DNA of 64,000 nt from Moritella sp. 24 (GTDB taxonomy: Bacteria; Pseudomonadota; Gammaproteobacteria; Enterobacterales; Moritellaceae). The stretch lies in the NCBI RefSeq assembly GCF_018219155.1, contig NZ_CP056123.1, positions 1,993,505 to 2,057,504 of the forward strand. Reading direction: 5' to 3'. Below, piece after piece: positions 39,058 through 49,534 of the stretch (positions are counted from its first letter, which is position 1; every line of letters begins with the position of its first letter). The notes under the pieces were generated by a model that made no database searches, was not told where the DNA came from, and saw only the letters and a list, made by a program, of their open reading frames with translations. A program made the translations under genes and the position numbers.

Positions 39058-40077
39058 ATGGATGGACAGGGAGATGTAATCGGTGGTTGGTTAGTCGCTT
39101 TGTATAAAGCGCTGTTATGGAAAGGGATTGAACCTTTCGAGCTACTTGAAAAGTCAGATGTTAGTCTGAATGAAATAACGAGTGTGGGTAGTCGTGTACC
39201 TGTTAGTTTGTGTAATAAACTCTTCGAGCAATCTGTCACGTTAACGGATGATCCACTCTTACCTATCAAAGTTAGTCAGTGCATTGTTGCCACAACATTT
39301 CATGCATTAGGTTATGCCATTCAAGCATCATCGTCATTGCAAGATGCGTTTACACGTTTAGTCCATTACGATCGTGTACTGAGTAGTGCCTGTCGAATCA
39401 ATTTAACTGAAGATGATAAGTATTGCTATCTTGAGTTAAACTTGAATGAAGCAGAAGGTCATGTCAATCGTATTGGTCCACAGCTTGAGTTAACAATGCT
39501 GTTATCGATTATCAAAATATGTCGTGACTTATCTAATCCAGGTTTTGCACCAGTCAAAATATACACCACGGTTGATATCCGTTGTGCCGCGCAGTTTGAA
39601 TCATACACAGGTTGCCAAATTCAGTTTAACTCAAGTCAATCTATGCTTGTTATGGATAGCGAGGTTCTATCAAAGCGACTCCCTAATTTTGCACCGGATC
39701 TGGTTTTATTAAGTGATAAGGCTGCAGATGATTACCTTGCTAGTTTAAGTGGTAATAGTGTCGTTAACCAAGTGCGTTCAGAAGTGGTTTCTTTGATGGC
39801 GAGTGGGGTTCCTAATATTGATTTTGTCGCCGATAAGCTCAATTTTAGTCAGCGTAGTTTACAGCGTAAATTAAATGACTCTGGAACAAGCTATAAAGAT
39901 CTCGTTGAAAATATTCGCCAAACAATGGCAGAACAACACTTAAATCAAAACCTTTTATCTTTAGGTGAAATTAGTTATTTATTAGGTTTTTCTGATGTTG
40001 CTAATTTTTCCCGTGCTTTCAAACGCTGGAAGGGTATCACTCCCGGTGCCTATCGAGGAGCGCATTATCATTCATAA
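39058..40077 (+). CDS. AraC-family transcriptional regulator
   Basis: 339 aa. The N-terminal two thirds resemble the effector domain of OruR/ArgR-type AraC regulators (PF12625-like), with NLNEAEGHVNRIGPQLELTMLLSI. The C-terminal AraC DNA-binding domain is complete: VADKLNFSQRSLQRKLNDSGTSYKD for the first helix-turn-helix, and LGEISYLLGFSDVANFSRAFKRWKGITPGAYR. AAGGAG is nine bases before the ATG at 39058, which fixes the start. It lies before the YCF48-like and MMPL genes and may control them. Confidence 0.88.
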   Translation: MDGQGDVIGGWLVALYKALLWKGIEPFELLEKSDVSLNEITSVGSRVPVSLCNKLFEQSVTLTDDPLLPIKVSQCIVATTFHALGYAIQASSSLQDAFTRLVHYDRVLSSACRINLTEDDKYCYLELNLNEAEGHVNRIGPQLELTMLLSIIKICRDLSNPGFAPVKIYTTVDIRCAAQFESYTGCQIQFNSSQSMLVMDSEVLSKRLPNFAPDLVLLSDKAADDYLASLSGNSVVNQVRSEVVSLMASGVPNIDFVADKLNFSQRSLQRKLNDSGTSYKDLVENIRQTMAEQHLNQNLLSLGEISYLLGFSDVANFSRAFKRWKGITPGAYRGAHYHS

Positions 40078-40192
40078 GTAAATGAGTCATGATTAAATTA
40101 TTTACATCAGGGATAACGATATTATCACTGGTGTGAAAGTTCAGGTCTTAGTGAAAAGACCTTCGTAAACTTAAGGGATTAGGGTGGTACAA

Positions 40193-41368
40193 ATGCCAAG
40201 TATGAATAAGAAATTACTGGCGCTGTTGTGTACATTAAGTTTACCAGCACACAGTGCAAGTGAGGATAAAGCGCGCGATAAAGCAAGCGACTTCGTCAAT
40301 AATAATGTGCTACAAGTGGCTGCAGAAATGAATAGCCTTGTAGAAAAAAGTGTTTTTTTAGAAGTTGATAATTATGCACAACGACAAATTTTAGTAGGTG
40401 AATACGGTCGTATTGTGGTTCGTAAAAATAGTGATTCAGCGTGGGTTCAGGCTAATGTGCCTGTTCAAACAACAATCACGGCGGTTGATTTTATTGATGA
40501 TAAAACAGCGTGGGCTGTTGGTCATCAAGGCGTGATACTAAAAACAACCGACGGTGGACATAATTGGGTTAAAAAGTTTGATGGTGTTGAGCTAACTGCA
40601 TTGTTGAAAGTTAGCCTCGAAGCGCAAATTATGTCATTAACCGCTGCTTTTGAAACCGCCCAAGTGGTAGACATTGATGAAGATGCGCTTGATGAACTTG
40701 AGATGCAACTGGATGATGCTACCTATAAATTAGAAGATTTAACCGTGAATGCGGGTATTGAAATCTCATTGTTTGATGTGTTGTTTACTACCGCGGATTA
40801 CGGTCTTGTTATTGGTGCTTACGGTGCGATGTTAGAGACAAAGGATGGCGGTGATTCATGGCAATATATAGGGCATAAAGTACCGAATCCGGAAGGTTTC
40901 CATCTTAACGCATTAACAAAGGATAGTGAGAATAATATCTATATTGTCGGTGAAGCAGGTGTGGGGATGAGCACATCGGATTCTGGTAATACGTGGCGTT
41001 CACTCGATATTGACTACTTAGGTTCATTATTTGGTATTGAAGTACAAGGCAGCACACTTTATAGCTACGGTTTACGTGGCAACATGTTCATTTCTCAAGA
41101 TCAAGGATATCAGTGGCAGTCGCTTAATACAGGGGTCACTAATCATATTTTTTCTGCTGACTGGCTAAATAACAAGGAACTGTTATTAGTGGGTGCTGGT
41201 GGTTTAAAACTTGTTTATAACGGTCATCAATTCAATAACATCTCACAAACAAGCCAACGTGTTGATATTACGTCAGTCAAAGTGATTAATGATGATGTCA
41301 TTACAACAGGCCTTCGTGGTTGGCAAAGTAATTTGAAAAATGACTTAGAACAGGGAGGTCTAAAGTAA
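40193..41368 (+). CDS. secreted YCF48-like beta-propeller protein
   Basis: About 391 aa with a signal peptide (KKLLALLCTLSLPAHSA). The mature part has repeated propeller motifs typical of YCF48/BNR-like proteins: WAVGHQGVILKTTDGGHNW, YGLVIGAYGAMLETKDGGDSW, and similar later copies with SxDxGxxW. A helical insert of about 55 residues (ALLKVSLEAQIMSL through LEDLTVN) interrupts the propeller. The MMPL gene begins at the next base after the stop, so the two are a unit; this pairing is common in marine gammaproteobacteria. Probably a periplasmic partner of the exporter. Start could also be the ATG at 40202. Confidence 0.8.
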   Translation: MPSMNKKLLALLCTLSLPAHSASEDKARDKASDFVNNNVLQVAAEMNSLVEKSVFLEVDNYAQRQILVGEYGRIVVRKNSDSAWVQANVPVQTTITAVDFIDDKTAWAVGHQGVILKTTDGGHNWVKKFDGVELTALLKVSLEAQIMSLTAAFETAQVVDIDEDALDELEMQLDDATYKLEDLTVNAGIEISLFDVLFTTADYGLVIGAYGAMLETKDGGDSWQYIGHKVPNPEGFHLNALTKDSENNIYIVGEAGVGMSTSDSGNTWRSLDIDYLGSLFGIEVQGSTLYSYGLRGNMFISQDQGYQWQSLNTGVTNHIFSADWLNNKELLLVGAGGLKLVYNGHQFNNISQTSQRVDITSVKVINDDVITTGLRGWQSNLKNDLEQGGLK

Positions 41369-43735
41369 ATGGAAAAGCTTACTATTTGGATCGAAAAGCA
41401 GTTATTTGGTTTTAAAAATTTTGTATTTATATTTATCGTATTACTAACTGGTTTTTTAGCTTATAACGCGAGTTTGGTTAGACCGAGTGCATCATTTGAA
41501 AAGATGATTCCTGTACAACATGAATATATTCAAAATTATTTAAACTACAAGCAAGAGTTAGCGAGTCTCGGCAACAGTGTACGTGTCGTTATTGAAAACG
41601 AAAATGGCGATATTTTCAATGCTGAATTTCAAGAGCAGATGCGTGCATTAAATGATGAACTGTTTTTTATTCCAGGCGTAGATCGTTCTGGAATGAAATC
41701 AATTTGGACTTCAAACGTGACATGGGCAGAAGTGACTGAAGACGGTTTTGTCGGTGGTACTGTGATCCCGAGTGATTATGATGGAACTCAACGTACACTA
41801 GACCGATTACGTCGTAATGTCATGCTATCAGGTCAAGTGGGTTATTTAGTTGGTGATAACTTTAAATCAGCGGTATTCATATTGCCGTTAATGAGTGTTA
41901 ACCCTGTTACGGGTAAACCACTTGATTACAATGAGCTATCTAATACGCTGGAAGATATTCGTAGTAAATACGAAGTGGAAGGCGTTAAAGTCCATATCAC
42001 TGGTTTTGCTAAGGTGGTGGGCGACCTGATTGCTGGTGCAGCAGAAGTCGTTATCTTCTTTATTACTGCAATCGCGATCACGTTTGTGCTGCTCTACCTG
42101 TATAGCCGTTGTTTAAGAAGTACGATTGTCACGGTAACGTGTGCATTGGTTGCTGTTATTTGGCAACTAGGCTTACTTAATTTGTTGGGGCAGGGGCTTG
42201 ATCCTTATTCTATGCTTGTACCATTTTTAGTTTTTGCTATTGCGGTGAGTCATGGTGTTCAGCTCATTAGTGCAATTGGTCAACATATGGCGGCTGGAAA
42301 TAAAGCCGAACAGGCTGCACGCCTTGCGTTTCGCGCATTAGCAATACCTGGTTTGATTGCATTGTTAAGTGATGGCCTTGGTTTTATCACACTTAACGTG
42401 ATTGAAATTCAAGTTATTCAAGATCTGGCAACAGCGGCAAGTGTGGGGGTGGCGGTTATCTTATTAACTAACCTCGTATTGCTACCGATACTGATGTCTT
42501 GGACTGGAGTGTCACCTGCAGGTATTAAGTATTTGCTGTCAGAGCAGTCAAAGACCCCCCTTATTGTTAAGGTGTTTAGTCGCTTTGCTGATGCTAAATG
42601 GGCTAAATCAGCGCTTGTTTTTGGTGTTGTTTGTCTTGCTGTTGGTCTGTACCAAGGACAATCGTTAAAGATTGGTGATCTTGATGCTGGCGCACCTGAG
42701 TTACGTGCAGATAGTCGTTATAACCTTGATAATGCGTACGTTGCTAATAATTATCAGGCGAGTACAGACATCATGGTATTGATGGTTGAGACGCCTGCTG
42801 AACAATGCAGCAGTTATCATACATTAAATGCAGTGAATCAATTACAGGCACACGTTGAAGGTATACCCGGCGTTCAGTCAACGCTTTCAGTTGCAACTAT
42901 TGCGAAAAAAGCAATTGTTGGTATGAATGAAGGTAATCCGAAATGGCAGGGCTTGAGTCCAAACCAATTAGTATTAAATGCGGCAGTGGGCCGTGCTCCT
43001 GCTGCCTTTATGAATAATACTTGCAGTATGTTACCACTTATGATTTATCTCGATGATCATAAGGCGAATACGCTTGAGACTGTTATTGCTGATATCACCG
43101 CATATACTGCAGCAAATAAAACGGAAGGTGTAAACTTTGCCCTTGCAGCGGGTAACGCTGGAATTGAAGCTGCAACAAATAGTGTGATTGAAAAAGCACA
43201 ATATCAAATGTTGATGTGGGTGTACGGTGTTGTAGCGCTACTGTGTTTTCTAACATTCCGTTCAGTTAAAACATTATTATGTATTATTTTTCCGCTAGCG
43301 TTAACGTCAATTTTAGGCCAAGCGTTAATGGCTACACTCGGTATCGGTGTTAAAGTCGCAACATTACCTGTTATTGCGCTGGGTGTGGGTATTGGTGTCG
43401 ATTATGGTATTTATATTTACAGTCAATTATCGGCAAGGTTGAAAATGGGTGATAATTTACAGGATGCTTATAAATACGCATTATCAAGTACAGGTAAGGC
43501 CGTTGCATTTACTGGTATTACCTTGGCGATTGGTGTGTGTACTTGGGTATTATCACCGATTAAATTCCAAGCTGATATGGGATTAATGCTAACCTTCATG
43601 TTTATTTGGAATATGCTTGGTGCACTTTGTTTCTTACCGGCACTTGCGTGGTTGTTGAATATTGGACAACAAACATCGTTAATCTCGAAAGAAGATCAAA
43701 AACCTATTGAGATGAATAAAGATACGGCCGCATAA
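41369..43735 (+). CDS. MMPL / RND-superfamily exporter
   Basis: 788-aa inner-membrane transporter with the duplicated RND plan: helix at about 15-33, a large extracytoplasmic loop, a block of about five helices (220-400), then a second helix, loop and block (610-775). The second block has KVATLPVIALGVGIGVDYGIYIYSQL, a typical MMPL/SSD segment. MMPL proteins move lipids or hydrophobic compounds; here the cargo is unknown. Starts directly after the YCF48-like gene. An upstream AraC regulator and lack of an adjacent membrane-fusion protein argue against a standard multidrug pump. Confidence 0.85.
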   Translation: MEKLTIWIEKQLFGFKNFVFIFIVLLTGFLAYNASLVRPSASFEKMIPVQHEYIQNYLNYKQELASLGNSVRVVIENENGDIFNAEFQEQMRALNDELFFIPGVDRSGMKSIWTSNVTWAEVTEDGFVGGTVIPSDYDGTQRTLDRLRRNVMLSGQVGYLVGDNFKSAVFILPLMSVNPVTGKPLDYNELSNTLEDIRSKYEVEGVKVHITGFAKVVGDLIAGAAEVVIFFITAIAITFVLLYLYSRCLRSTIVTVTCALVAVIWQLGLLNLLGQGLDPYSMLVPFLVFAIAVSHGVQLISAIGQHMAAGNKAEQAARLAFRALAIPGLIALLSDGLGFITLNVIEIQVIQDLATAASVGVAVILLTNLVLLPILMSWTGVSPAGIKYLLSEQSKTPLIVKVFSRFADAKWAKSALVFGVVCLAVGLYQGQSLKIGDLDAGAPELRADSRYNLDNAYVANNYQASTDIMVLMVETPAEQCSSYHTLNAVNQLQAHVEGIPGVQSTLSVATIAKKAIVGMNEGNPKWQGLSPNQLVLNAAVGRAPAAFMNNTCSMLPLMIYLDDHKANTLETVIADITAYTAANKTEGVNFALAAGNAGIEAATNSVIEKAQYQMLMWVYGVVALLCFLTFRSVKTLLCIIFPLALTSILGQALMATLGIGVKVATLPVIALGVGIGVDYGIYIYSQLSARLKMGDNLQDAYKYALSSTGKAVAFTGITLAIGVCTWVLSPIKFQADMGLMLTFMFIWNMLGALCFLPALAWLLNIGQQTSLISKEDQKPIEMNKDTAA

Positions 43736-43771
43736 TTTAGTGCTTTATATTTAAAAAAGTAATTGTTTTAT

Positions 43772-43803
43772 AAAGGGTTGGGCTATTAGTTCAACCCTTT
43801 TTA
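43772..43803 (+). terminator. terminator after the MMPL gene
   Basis: Stem AAAGGGTTG / CAACCCTTT with an 11-nt loop, followed by TTATTTTAT. Confidence 0.85.
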
Positions 43804-43960
43804 TTTTATCTAAGCTATGGGTTATTAAGCCTAATCGTGAATTTACATCTTAAACAGGTGGTTAAAAAATAGTTATTCGTTAGATCGATGTTTTAAAGTT
43901 TGGCGTTTTAGCTAACCTAGGTTTAAAATAAGCTTCTATCTCAATAACAAGACGGTTTTC

Positions 43961-45703
43961 ATGGATCAACAGCGTACAGCTTGGCAAACAGCAAAGCGAT
44001 TTTCTTCTTATGTTCTCGATTTAAAAACAACCTTATTTTTTGGTGTAATAGCCATGCTTGGCTATGGTATTGTCGATGCAACATTATTAAATATTTTACA
44101 ACCACTTGTCGATGAAGGTTTTAATGCTGAAACATCAGAATTCCTAAAGTGGATGCCTCTTTTTGTTGTTGGTATGATCACGTTACGTGGTTTGGCCTCA
44201 TTTGGTTCTAGTTATTGTATGGCTAAAGTGGGTAATACCGTCGTGATGCGCCTGCAACGTCAATTGTTTGATCATTTAATGCATTTACCCGTTAGTTTTT
44301 TTGATAAAACACCATCTGGCGAATTAGTATCAAAAATTATCTATGATTCAACACAAGTATCTGGTGCAGCATCTAGATCATTAGTGAATATATTCCGAAG
44401 TGGTGCATTCATTATTGGTCTACTTATTTGGATGTTCTATCAAAGTTGGCAGCTATCTGTTGTTTTATTATTCATTGCACCTGTTGTTGGACTCATTGTT
44501 AACGTCGTTAGTCGTCGTTTCCGTCTTATTAGCCGACGTTTACAACAAGCGATGGGTAATGTGTCATCAACAGCGCAGCAAATGTTACATGGCCAAAAAG
44601 ACGTACTTATGTTTGCGGGACATGAAACAGAGCGCGAACGTTTTGGTACTGTGAGTAACCATATTCGTCAACAGCAAATGAAGATGGCGACAACATCTGC
44701 AGCCAGTAATGCGCTTGTTCAAATTGTTGCCTCGTTTGCATTAGGTGTTGTGTTATATCTTGCTTCATTTGATTCAATTCGAGCAGAACTGACACCAGGT
44801 AAATTTGTTGCGATTGTTGGCTCTATGATGGCCTTATTACGTCCACTACGTGACATTACTAATATCAATTCTGAGATTCAAAAAGCAATTTCAGCGTGCA
44901 ACAGCTTGTTTGAAATTCTAGATCTTGAAATTGAAAAGAATACAGGTACGTTTAAACCAGCGCGTGTTAAAGGTAAAATATCATTCAGTAATGTTGATTT
45001 TACTTACCCAACAGCAACAACTCGTTTAATTGAGAATATGAACTTTACCGCCCAACCAGGTGAAATGATTGCGTTAGTAGGGCGTTCTGGTAGTGGTAAG
45101 TCAACATTGGCTAGTTTGATTACACGTTTTTATGAAATCGAAAAAGGCCAAATTAGTATTGATGATGTCGCTATTCATGACTTTGAACTTAAATCATTAC
45201 GTACTCAAATTGCACTAGTGTCTCAAAATGTCCACTTGTTCAACGATAGTGTTGCAGCTAATATTGCTTACGGGCGCATGGCTGAAGTAACGCGTGAAGA
45301 TATAATTGAAGCAGCGACGAAAGCCAATGCATTAGAGTTCATTGAAGGCTTTGAGCATGGTTTTGATACTATGGTCGGTGAAAATGGCGCTATGCTATCG
45401 GGTGGCCAACGTCAGCGTATTGCTATCGCTCGAGCGTTATTACAAGACGCGCCAATTTTAATTCTAGATGAAGCAACGTCTGCACTGGATGCTGAGTCGG
45501 AGAAAAAAGTACAAGAAGCGCTTGAGAGGTTGCAGAAAGATAGAACCTCATTAGTGATTGCGCATCGTCTATCAACCATTGAAGCGGCAGATCGTATCTT
45601 GGTTATCGAATCTGGTTCTATTATTGAAAGCGGTTCACATAGCGAGTTACTTGCTAAGGGTGAGCATTATGCACAGTTACACCGTTTACAACTTGGCGGC
45701 TAA
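43961..45703 (+). CDS. msbA: lipid A export ATP-binding/permease MsbA
   Basis: ABC half-transporter that flips lipid A-core across the inner membrane. 580 aa as in E. coli. Six membrane helices lie in residues about 20-310. The ATPase has Walker A GRSGSGKST near residue 375, Q-loop SQNVHLF, signature LSGGQRQRIAIARA, Walker B ILILDEATSALD and the switch His in IAHRLSTIE. First gene of msbA-lpxK-ycaR-kdsB, an order shared with Vibrio and E. coli. No close ribosome-binding site other than a weak purine stretch. Confidence 0.97.
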   Translation: MDQQRTAWQTAKRFSSYVLDLKTTLFFGVIAMLGYGIVDATLLNILQPLVDEGFNAETSEFLKWMPLFVVGMITLRGLASFGSSYCMAKVGNTVVMRLQRQLFDHLMHLPVSFFDKTPSGELVSKIIYDSTQVSGAASRSLVNIFRSGAFIIGLLIWMFYQSWQLSVVLLFIAPVVGLIVNVVSRRFRLISRRLQQAMGNVSSTAQQMLHGQKDVLMFAGHETERERFGTVSNHIRQQQMKMATTSAASNALVQIVASFALGVVLYLASFDSIRAELTPGKFVAIVGSMMALLRPLRDITNINSEIQKAISACNSLFEILDLEIEKNTGTFKPARVKGKISFSNVDFTYPTATTRLIENMNFTAQPGEMIALVGRSGSGKSTLASLITRFYEIEKGQISIDDVAIHDFELKSLRTQIALVSQNVHLFNDSVAANIAYGRMAEVTREDIIEAATKANALEFIEGFEHGFDTMVGENGAMLSGGQRQRIAIARALLQDAPILILDEATSALDAESEKKVQEALERLQKDRTSLVIAHRLSTIEAADRILVIESGSIIESGSHSELLAKGEHYAQLHRLQLGG

Positions 45704-45714
45704 TAGGACTTAGT

Positions 45715-46707
45715 GTGAAAATAGAAGAGGATATTTGGTATGGTAACCATTGGGGTAAATGGTTACTGGCTCCGTTAAGTGTTACTTTTGCTGCTGTTAC
45801 AAGTTGCCGTCGCGCACTGTTTAAAGCTGGGATTAAAACTAGTATAAAACCAAGCGTACCGACTATTGTAGTGGGTAATATTACTGTCGGTGGTACAGGT
45901 AAAACACCACTTGTAGTGTATTTATGCGAACAATTAATGGCTGCGGGATATAAACCGGGCATTATTAGTCGTGGTTATGGCTCTAAAGCGCCAGAGTATC
46001 CTTATATTGTTAACGCTGACTCACCTGTTGAGCACAGTGGTGATGAACCTTTTATGTTGCAACAACGAACGCAATGTCCATTGGTTATTAGCCCTGTACG
46101 TACAGAAGCAGCAGCCCATTTATTAGCAAATTTTAATGTTGACGTTATTATTACTGATGATGGTTTGCAGCATTACGCGATGCAACGTGATATCGAACTT
46201 ATTGTTATTGATGGTAAACGCCGATTAGGGAATGGACACTTATTGCCGATGGGGCCTTTACGTGAAGGCGCTTGGCGTTTAAAAACCGCAGATTTTGTTA
46301 TTTGCAACGGTGGAAATGGTTTAACCGATGAAACTGATATGCTACTTGCTGCAGCCCCTTTGCGCAAAGTCATAAACAATGAGTTAGCGACACCTGATAA
46401 CATTAAGTCTATCGTTGCTGTTGCCGGAATTGGTAATCCTCAGCGATTTTACACGACTTTAGAACAACACGATTATGTGATTGAGGAACATCTTTCATTT
46501 CCTGATCACCATGCTTTTACTGCCGCTGACATTGAAAAATTTGCAGCAGGGAGAACCGTTATTATGACCGAAAAAGATGCTGTGAAGTGTCAATCTTTTG
46601 CTCAAGATAATTGGTATTATTTACCGGTAAACGCACATTTAGATAGCGGATTTTTACCGAAGTTATTATTAAAATTAAAGGAATTAACCCATGACTCTGG
46701 ATCATAA
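45715..46707 (+). CDS. lpxK: tetraacyldisaccharide 4'-kinase
   Basis: Phosphorylates the lipid A precursor disaccharide at the 4' position. 330 aa. Membrane-associated N-terminal region, P-loop [16 protein letters not shown] (about 60-75), then SRGYGSKA and the [21 protein letters not shown] segment. The start is GTG at 45715 with AGGA six bases before it, 11 bp after msbA. It overlaps the next gene by 17 bp, so all four genes are tightly coupled. Confidence 0.97.
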   Translation: MKIEEDIWYGNHWGKWLLAPLSVTFAAVTSCRRALFKAGIKTSIKPSVPTIVVGNITVGGTGKTPLVVYLCEQLMAAGYKPGIISRGYGSKAPEYPYIVNADSPVEHSGDEPFMLQQRTQCPLVISPVRTEAAAHLLANFNVDVIITDDGLQHYAMQRDIELIVIDGKRRLGNGHLLPMGPLREGAWRLKTADFVICNGGNGLTDETDMLLAAAPLRKVINNELATPDNIKSIVAVAGIGNPQRFYTTLEQHDYVIEEHLSFPDHHAFTAADIEKFAAGRTVIMTEKDAVKCQSFAQDNWYYLPVNAHLDSGFLPKLLLKLKELTHDSGS

Positions 46708-46879
46708 CTTACTTGAAATTATTGCTTGCCCTGTTTGTAAGGGAAAATTACATTATGACAAAAGCAGTAATGAACTTATTTGTAATGTAGATCGTCTTGC
46801 TTATTCTATTACTGAAGGTATTCCTGTGTTACTTGAAGTAAAAGCGCGTCAACTAAGCAGTGAAGAGCTAGCGAAATGA
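46691..46879 (+). CDS. ycaR: Trm112-family small protein YcaR
   Basis: 62-aa zinc-ribbon-like protein: [14 protein letters not shown] at the front, [21 protein letters not shown] in the middle, as in YcaR/Trm112-type proteins. Only part of the usual cysteine set is kept (CPVC and one later Cys). Between lpxK and kdsB, overlapping both, as in E. coli. Role undefined. Confidence 0.92.
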   Translation: MTLDHNLLEIIACPVCKGKLHYDKSSNELICNVDRLAYSITEGIPVLLEVKARQLSSEELAK

Positions 46880-47631
46880 GTTTTATCGTCATTATCCCAT
46901 CACGTTATCAATCAAGTCGTTTGCCCGGTAAACCATTAGTTGATATTTGTGGTAAGACAATGATCCAACGTGTTGCCGAGCAAGCTCTACAAAGTGGAGC
47001 ATCACGCGTTGTTGTAGCGACAGATGATGCACGTATTGAGCAAGCGGTGACGGCATTAGGTTATGAAGTTTGTATGACTTCAGCAGATCATAATTCGGGT
47101 ACTGAACGACTAGCTGAAGTATGTAGTAAACTTGGTTTTAATGATGATGATATTATTGTTAATGTTCAAGGCGATGAACCGCTTATTCCTCCGCGTATTA
47201 TTGAGCAAGTAGCAACAAACCTTGGTAAGCAGAGCATTGCGCGTATGGCTACATTATCAGTCGCTATTACGGATGTTGAAGAAGTATTCAATCCCAATGC
47301 AGTGAAAGTCGTCACGGATAAGCAAGGCTATGCATTATATTTTAGTCGCGCACCGATCCCTTATCATCGTGATAATTTCATGAACGAACCGGTAACAGCG
47401 ATTAAGCCTGTATATCAACGTCATATCGGTATTTACGCTTATCGTGCTGGCTTTATCCGTGATTACGTTCAGTGGGAAGAAACTGAGCTTGAACAGATTG
47501 AATCATTAGAGCAGTTACGTGTACTTTGGCATGGTGAAAAAATTCATGTCGAAGAAGCGCTAGAAGCTCCTGCTGCAGGTGTCGATACTCCTGAAGATCT
47601 GGTTGTTGTGCGTAATATAGTAGGTGGTTAG
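46876..47631 (+). CDS. kdsB: 3-deoxy-manno-octulosonate cytidylyltransferase
   Basis: Activates KDO with CTP to CMP-KDO for the LPS inner core. 251 aa nucleotidyltransferase: [19 protein letters not shown] at the N-terminus, then [21 protein letters not shown] and the C-terminal [17 protein letters not shown]. Overlaps ycaR by 4 bp (ATGA). Last gene of the LPS operon, followed by a strong terminator. Confidence 0.97.
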   Translation: MSFIVIIPSRYQSSRLPGKPLVDICGKTMIQRVAEQALQSGASRVVVATDDARIEQAVTALGYEVCMTSADHNSGTERLAEVCSKLGFNDDDIIVNVQGDEPLIPPRIIEQVATNLGKQSIARMATLSVAITDVEEVFNPNAVKVVTDKQGYALYFSRAPIPYHRDNFMNEPVTAIKPVYQRHIGIYAYRAGFIRDYVQWEETELEQIESLEQLRVLWHGEKIHVEEALEAPAAGVDTPEDLVVVRNIVGG

Positions 47632-47725
47632 TCGTTGATGGTCTTACTTTAAACAAGTAACTGCTGATTAATCTCATTTCTGTTTATGAATGGGTTTATA
47701 AATACGCTTACAAATTGTAAATATA

Positions 47726-47755
47726 AAAATGCCGTTCTATGAGAACGGCATTTTT
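47726..47755. terminator. bidirectional terminator between kdsB and the symporter
   Basis: Stem AAATGCCGTTCT / AGAACGGCATTT with an ATG loop, A-run before and T-run after. Confidence 0.95.
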
Positions 47756-47797
47756 ATTACGTTACAGACTTTATTGTAATTGATTACACGTCAGCAA

Positions 47798-49534
47798 CTA
47801 ATGGTCCGCAGCAGCTCCAGCACCGCGAGGGAAGCGTAGATTTTCAACTAACTGTTGAATATGTAACGGTGCATCACCTGTTACTTTCGTGACAGTAAAC
47901 GCAACGGTAAAGTTAACGATAGCGCCGACTGCTCCGAATGCATTAGGTGAAATACCGAAGAACCAGTTTTCTTCCATACCACCAAGGAACGAAGTGCCAG
48001 GAATAAACATAATGCCTTTATGCTGGAATACATACAGCATCGTAATACCTAAACCTGCACACATACCAGATACGGCAGCTCGTCCATTTACTTTCTTCGA
48101 GAAGATACCCATCATTAGCGCTGGGAACAGTGACGAACCAGCTAAACCAAAGGCGAGGGCGACAGTACCGGCTGCGAATCCAGGCGGATTTAAACCGAGA
48201 TAGCCCGCAGCAAGAACGGCAATCGTCATCACTATTCGACTGGTTTTAAGTTCGGTTTTTTCTGTCATGTTCGGTGTTAACACACCTTTCATTAAATCAT
48301 GTGAAATAGCGGATGAAATGGCTAGTAGTAAACCAGCTGCAGTAGAGAGTGCAGCAGCTAAACCACCTGCGGCCACTAATGCAATCACCCAGTTAGGTAA
48401 GTTAGCAATAGCTGGGTTCGCTAATACCATGATATCGCGATCAACTTTAACCATTTCATTTTTGACTGGGTCAGCAACATAGTTAATTTTACCATCACCA
48501 TTTTTATCTTCAAATTTTAGTAGACCCGTACCTTCCCAATCTTTAAACCATTGTGGGCGTTTTTCATATTCAAGTTGTTGGCCTGCAGTTGGTTCAATTG
48601 TGCTCATTAGGTTGAAGCGTGCCATTGCGCCAACGGCTGGAGCAACGGTATAAAGTAATGCGATAAAGACTAATGCGTAACCAGCAGAAGCGCGTGCATC
48701 TTTTACTGTTGGAACGGTGAAAAAGCGCATAATTACATGGGGTAAACCCGCAGTACCAATCATTAATGACAGGGTGTAAGCGAACATATTTAATGTGCCG
48801 CCCATGTTATCTGTAGTGTACTGATTAAAACCAAGATCTGTTACAACCATATCGATTTTATCTAGCAGATAAACACCGCTACCATCTGCGAGTGTACTGC
48901 CTAAACCGAGTTGAGGAATTGGATTACCAGTGAGTTGTAATGAAATAAAGACAGCCGGAATAGTATAAGCAAAGATAAGTACACAATATTGTGCGATTTG
49001 TGTGTAAGTGATCCCTTTCATGCCACCTAGTACAGCGTAGACCCATACGACAACCATGCCTATGCCTAAACCTAAATCATAATCAACTTCTAAGAAGCGA
49101 GAGAAAGCAACGCCTACGCCTTTCATTTGGCCGATGATATAGGTAACTGAAGCAACAATTAAGCAGACAATCGCAACAATACGCGCGGTCTTGGAGTCAT
49201 ATCGATCTGCGATGAATTCGGGTACGGTAAACTTACCATGCTTACGCATATAGGGAGCAAGTAAGGTTGCAAGTAAGACGAACCCACCAGTCCAACCCAT
49301 CAAGAATACGGAACCACCATAACCAAGGAAGGCAATTAATCCTGCCATTGATAAGAATGATGCGGCACTCATCCAGTCGGCGCCAATCGCCATACCGTTT
49401 TGTAAGGGAGTAATACCACCACCTGCAGCATAAAAATCACTAGTGGATTTTGCACGAGCAAACCATGCAATAGCAAAATAAACGGTAAATGAACCGAATA
49501 CAGCGATGTAGGTGTAGAGTTTTAATTCGGTCAT
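47798..49534 (-). CDS. sodium:solute symporter, ActP-like (acetate/monocarboxylate)
   Basis: 578-aa SSS-family importer with about 13-14 membrane helices. Seen: SDFYAAGGGITPLQNGMAIGADWMSAASFLSMAG (sodium-site helix region), FIADRYDSKTARIVA and TIGTAGLPH-type MIGTAGLPHVIMRFFTV. A polar insert at about 330-380 (WFKDWEGTGLLKFEDKNGDGKINY) includes an EF-hand-like DKNGDGKINY. Starts directly after the DUF4212 gene stop, a fixed pair for this subgroup. Placement beside CrbS/CrbR-like genes suggests acetate uptake; the substrate is inferred. Confidence 0.9.
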   Translation of the reverse strand: MTELKLYTYIAVFGSFTVYFAIAWFARAKSTSDFYAAGGGITPLQNGMAIGADWMSAASFLSMAGLIAFLGYGGSVFLMGWTGGFVLLATLLAPYMRKHGKFTVPEFIADRYDSKTARIVAIVCLIVASVTYIIGQMKGVGVAFSRFLEVDYDLGLGIGMVVVWVYAVLGGMKGITYTQIAQYCVLIFAYTIPAVFISLQLTGNPIPQLGLGSTLADGSGVYLLDKIDMVVTDLGFNQYTTDNMGGTLNMFAYTLSLMIGTAGLPHVIMRFFTVPTVKDARASAGYALVFIALLYTVAPAVGAMARFNLMSTIEPTAGQQLEYEKRPQWFKDWEGTGLLKFEDKNGDGKINYVADPVKNEMVKVDRDIMVLANPAIANLPNWVIALVAAGGLAAALSTAAGLLLAISSAISHDLMKGVLTPNMTEKTELKTSRIVMTIAVLAAGYLGLNPPGFAAGTVALAFGLAGSSLFPALMMGIFSKKVNGRAAVSGMCAGLGITMLYVFQHKGIMFIPGTSFLGGMEENWFFGISPNAFGAVGAIVNFTVAFTVTKVTGDAPLHIQQLVENLRFPRGAGAAADH

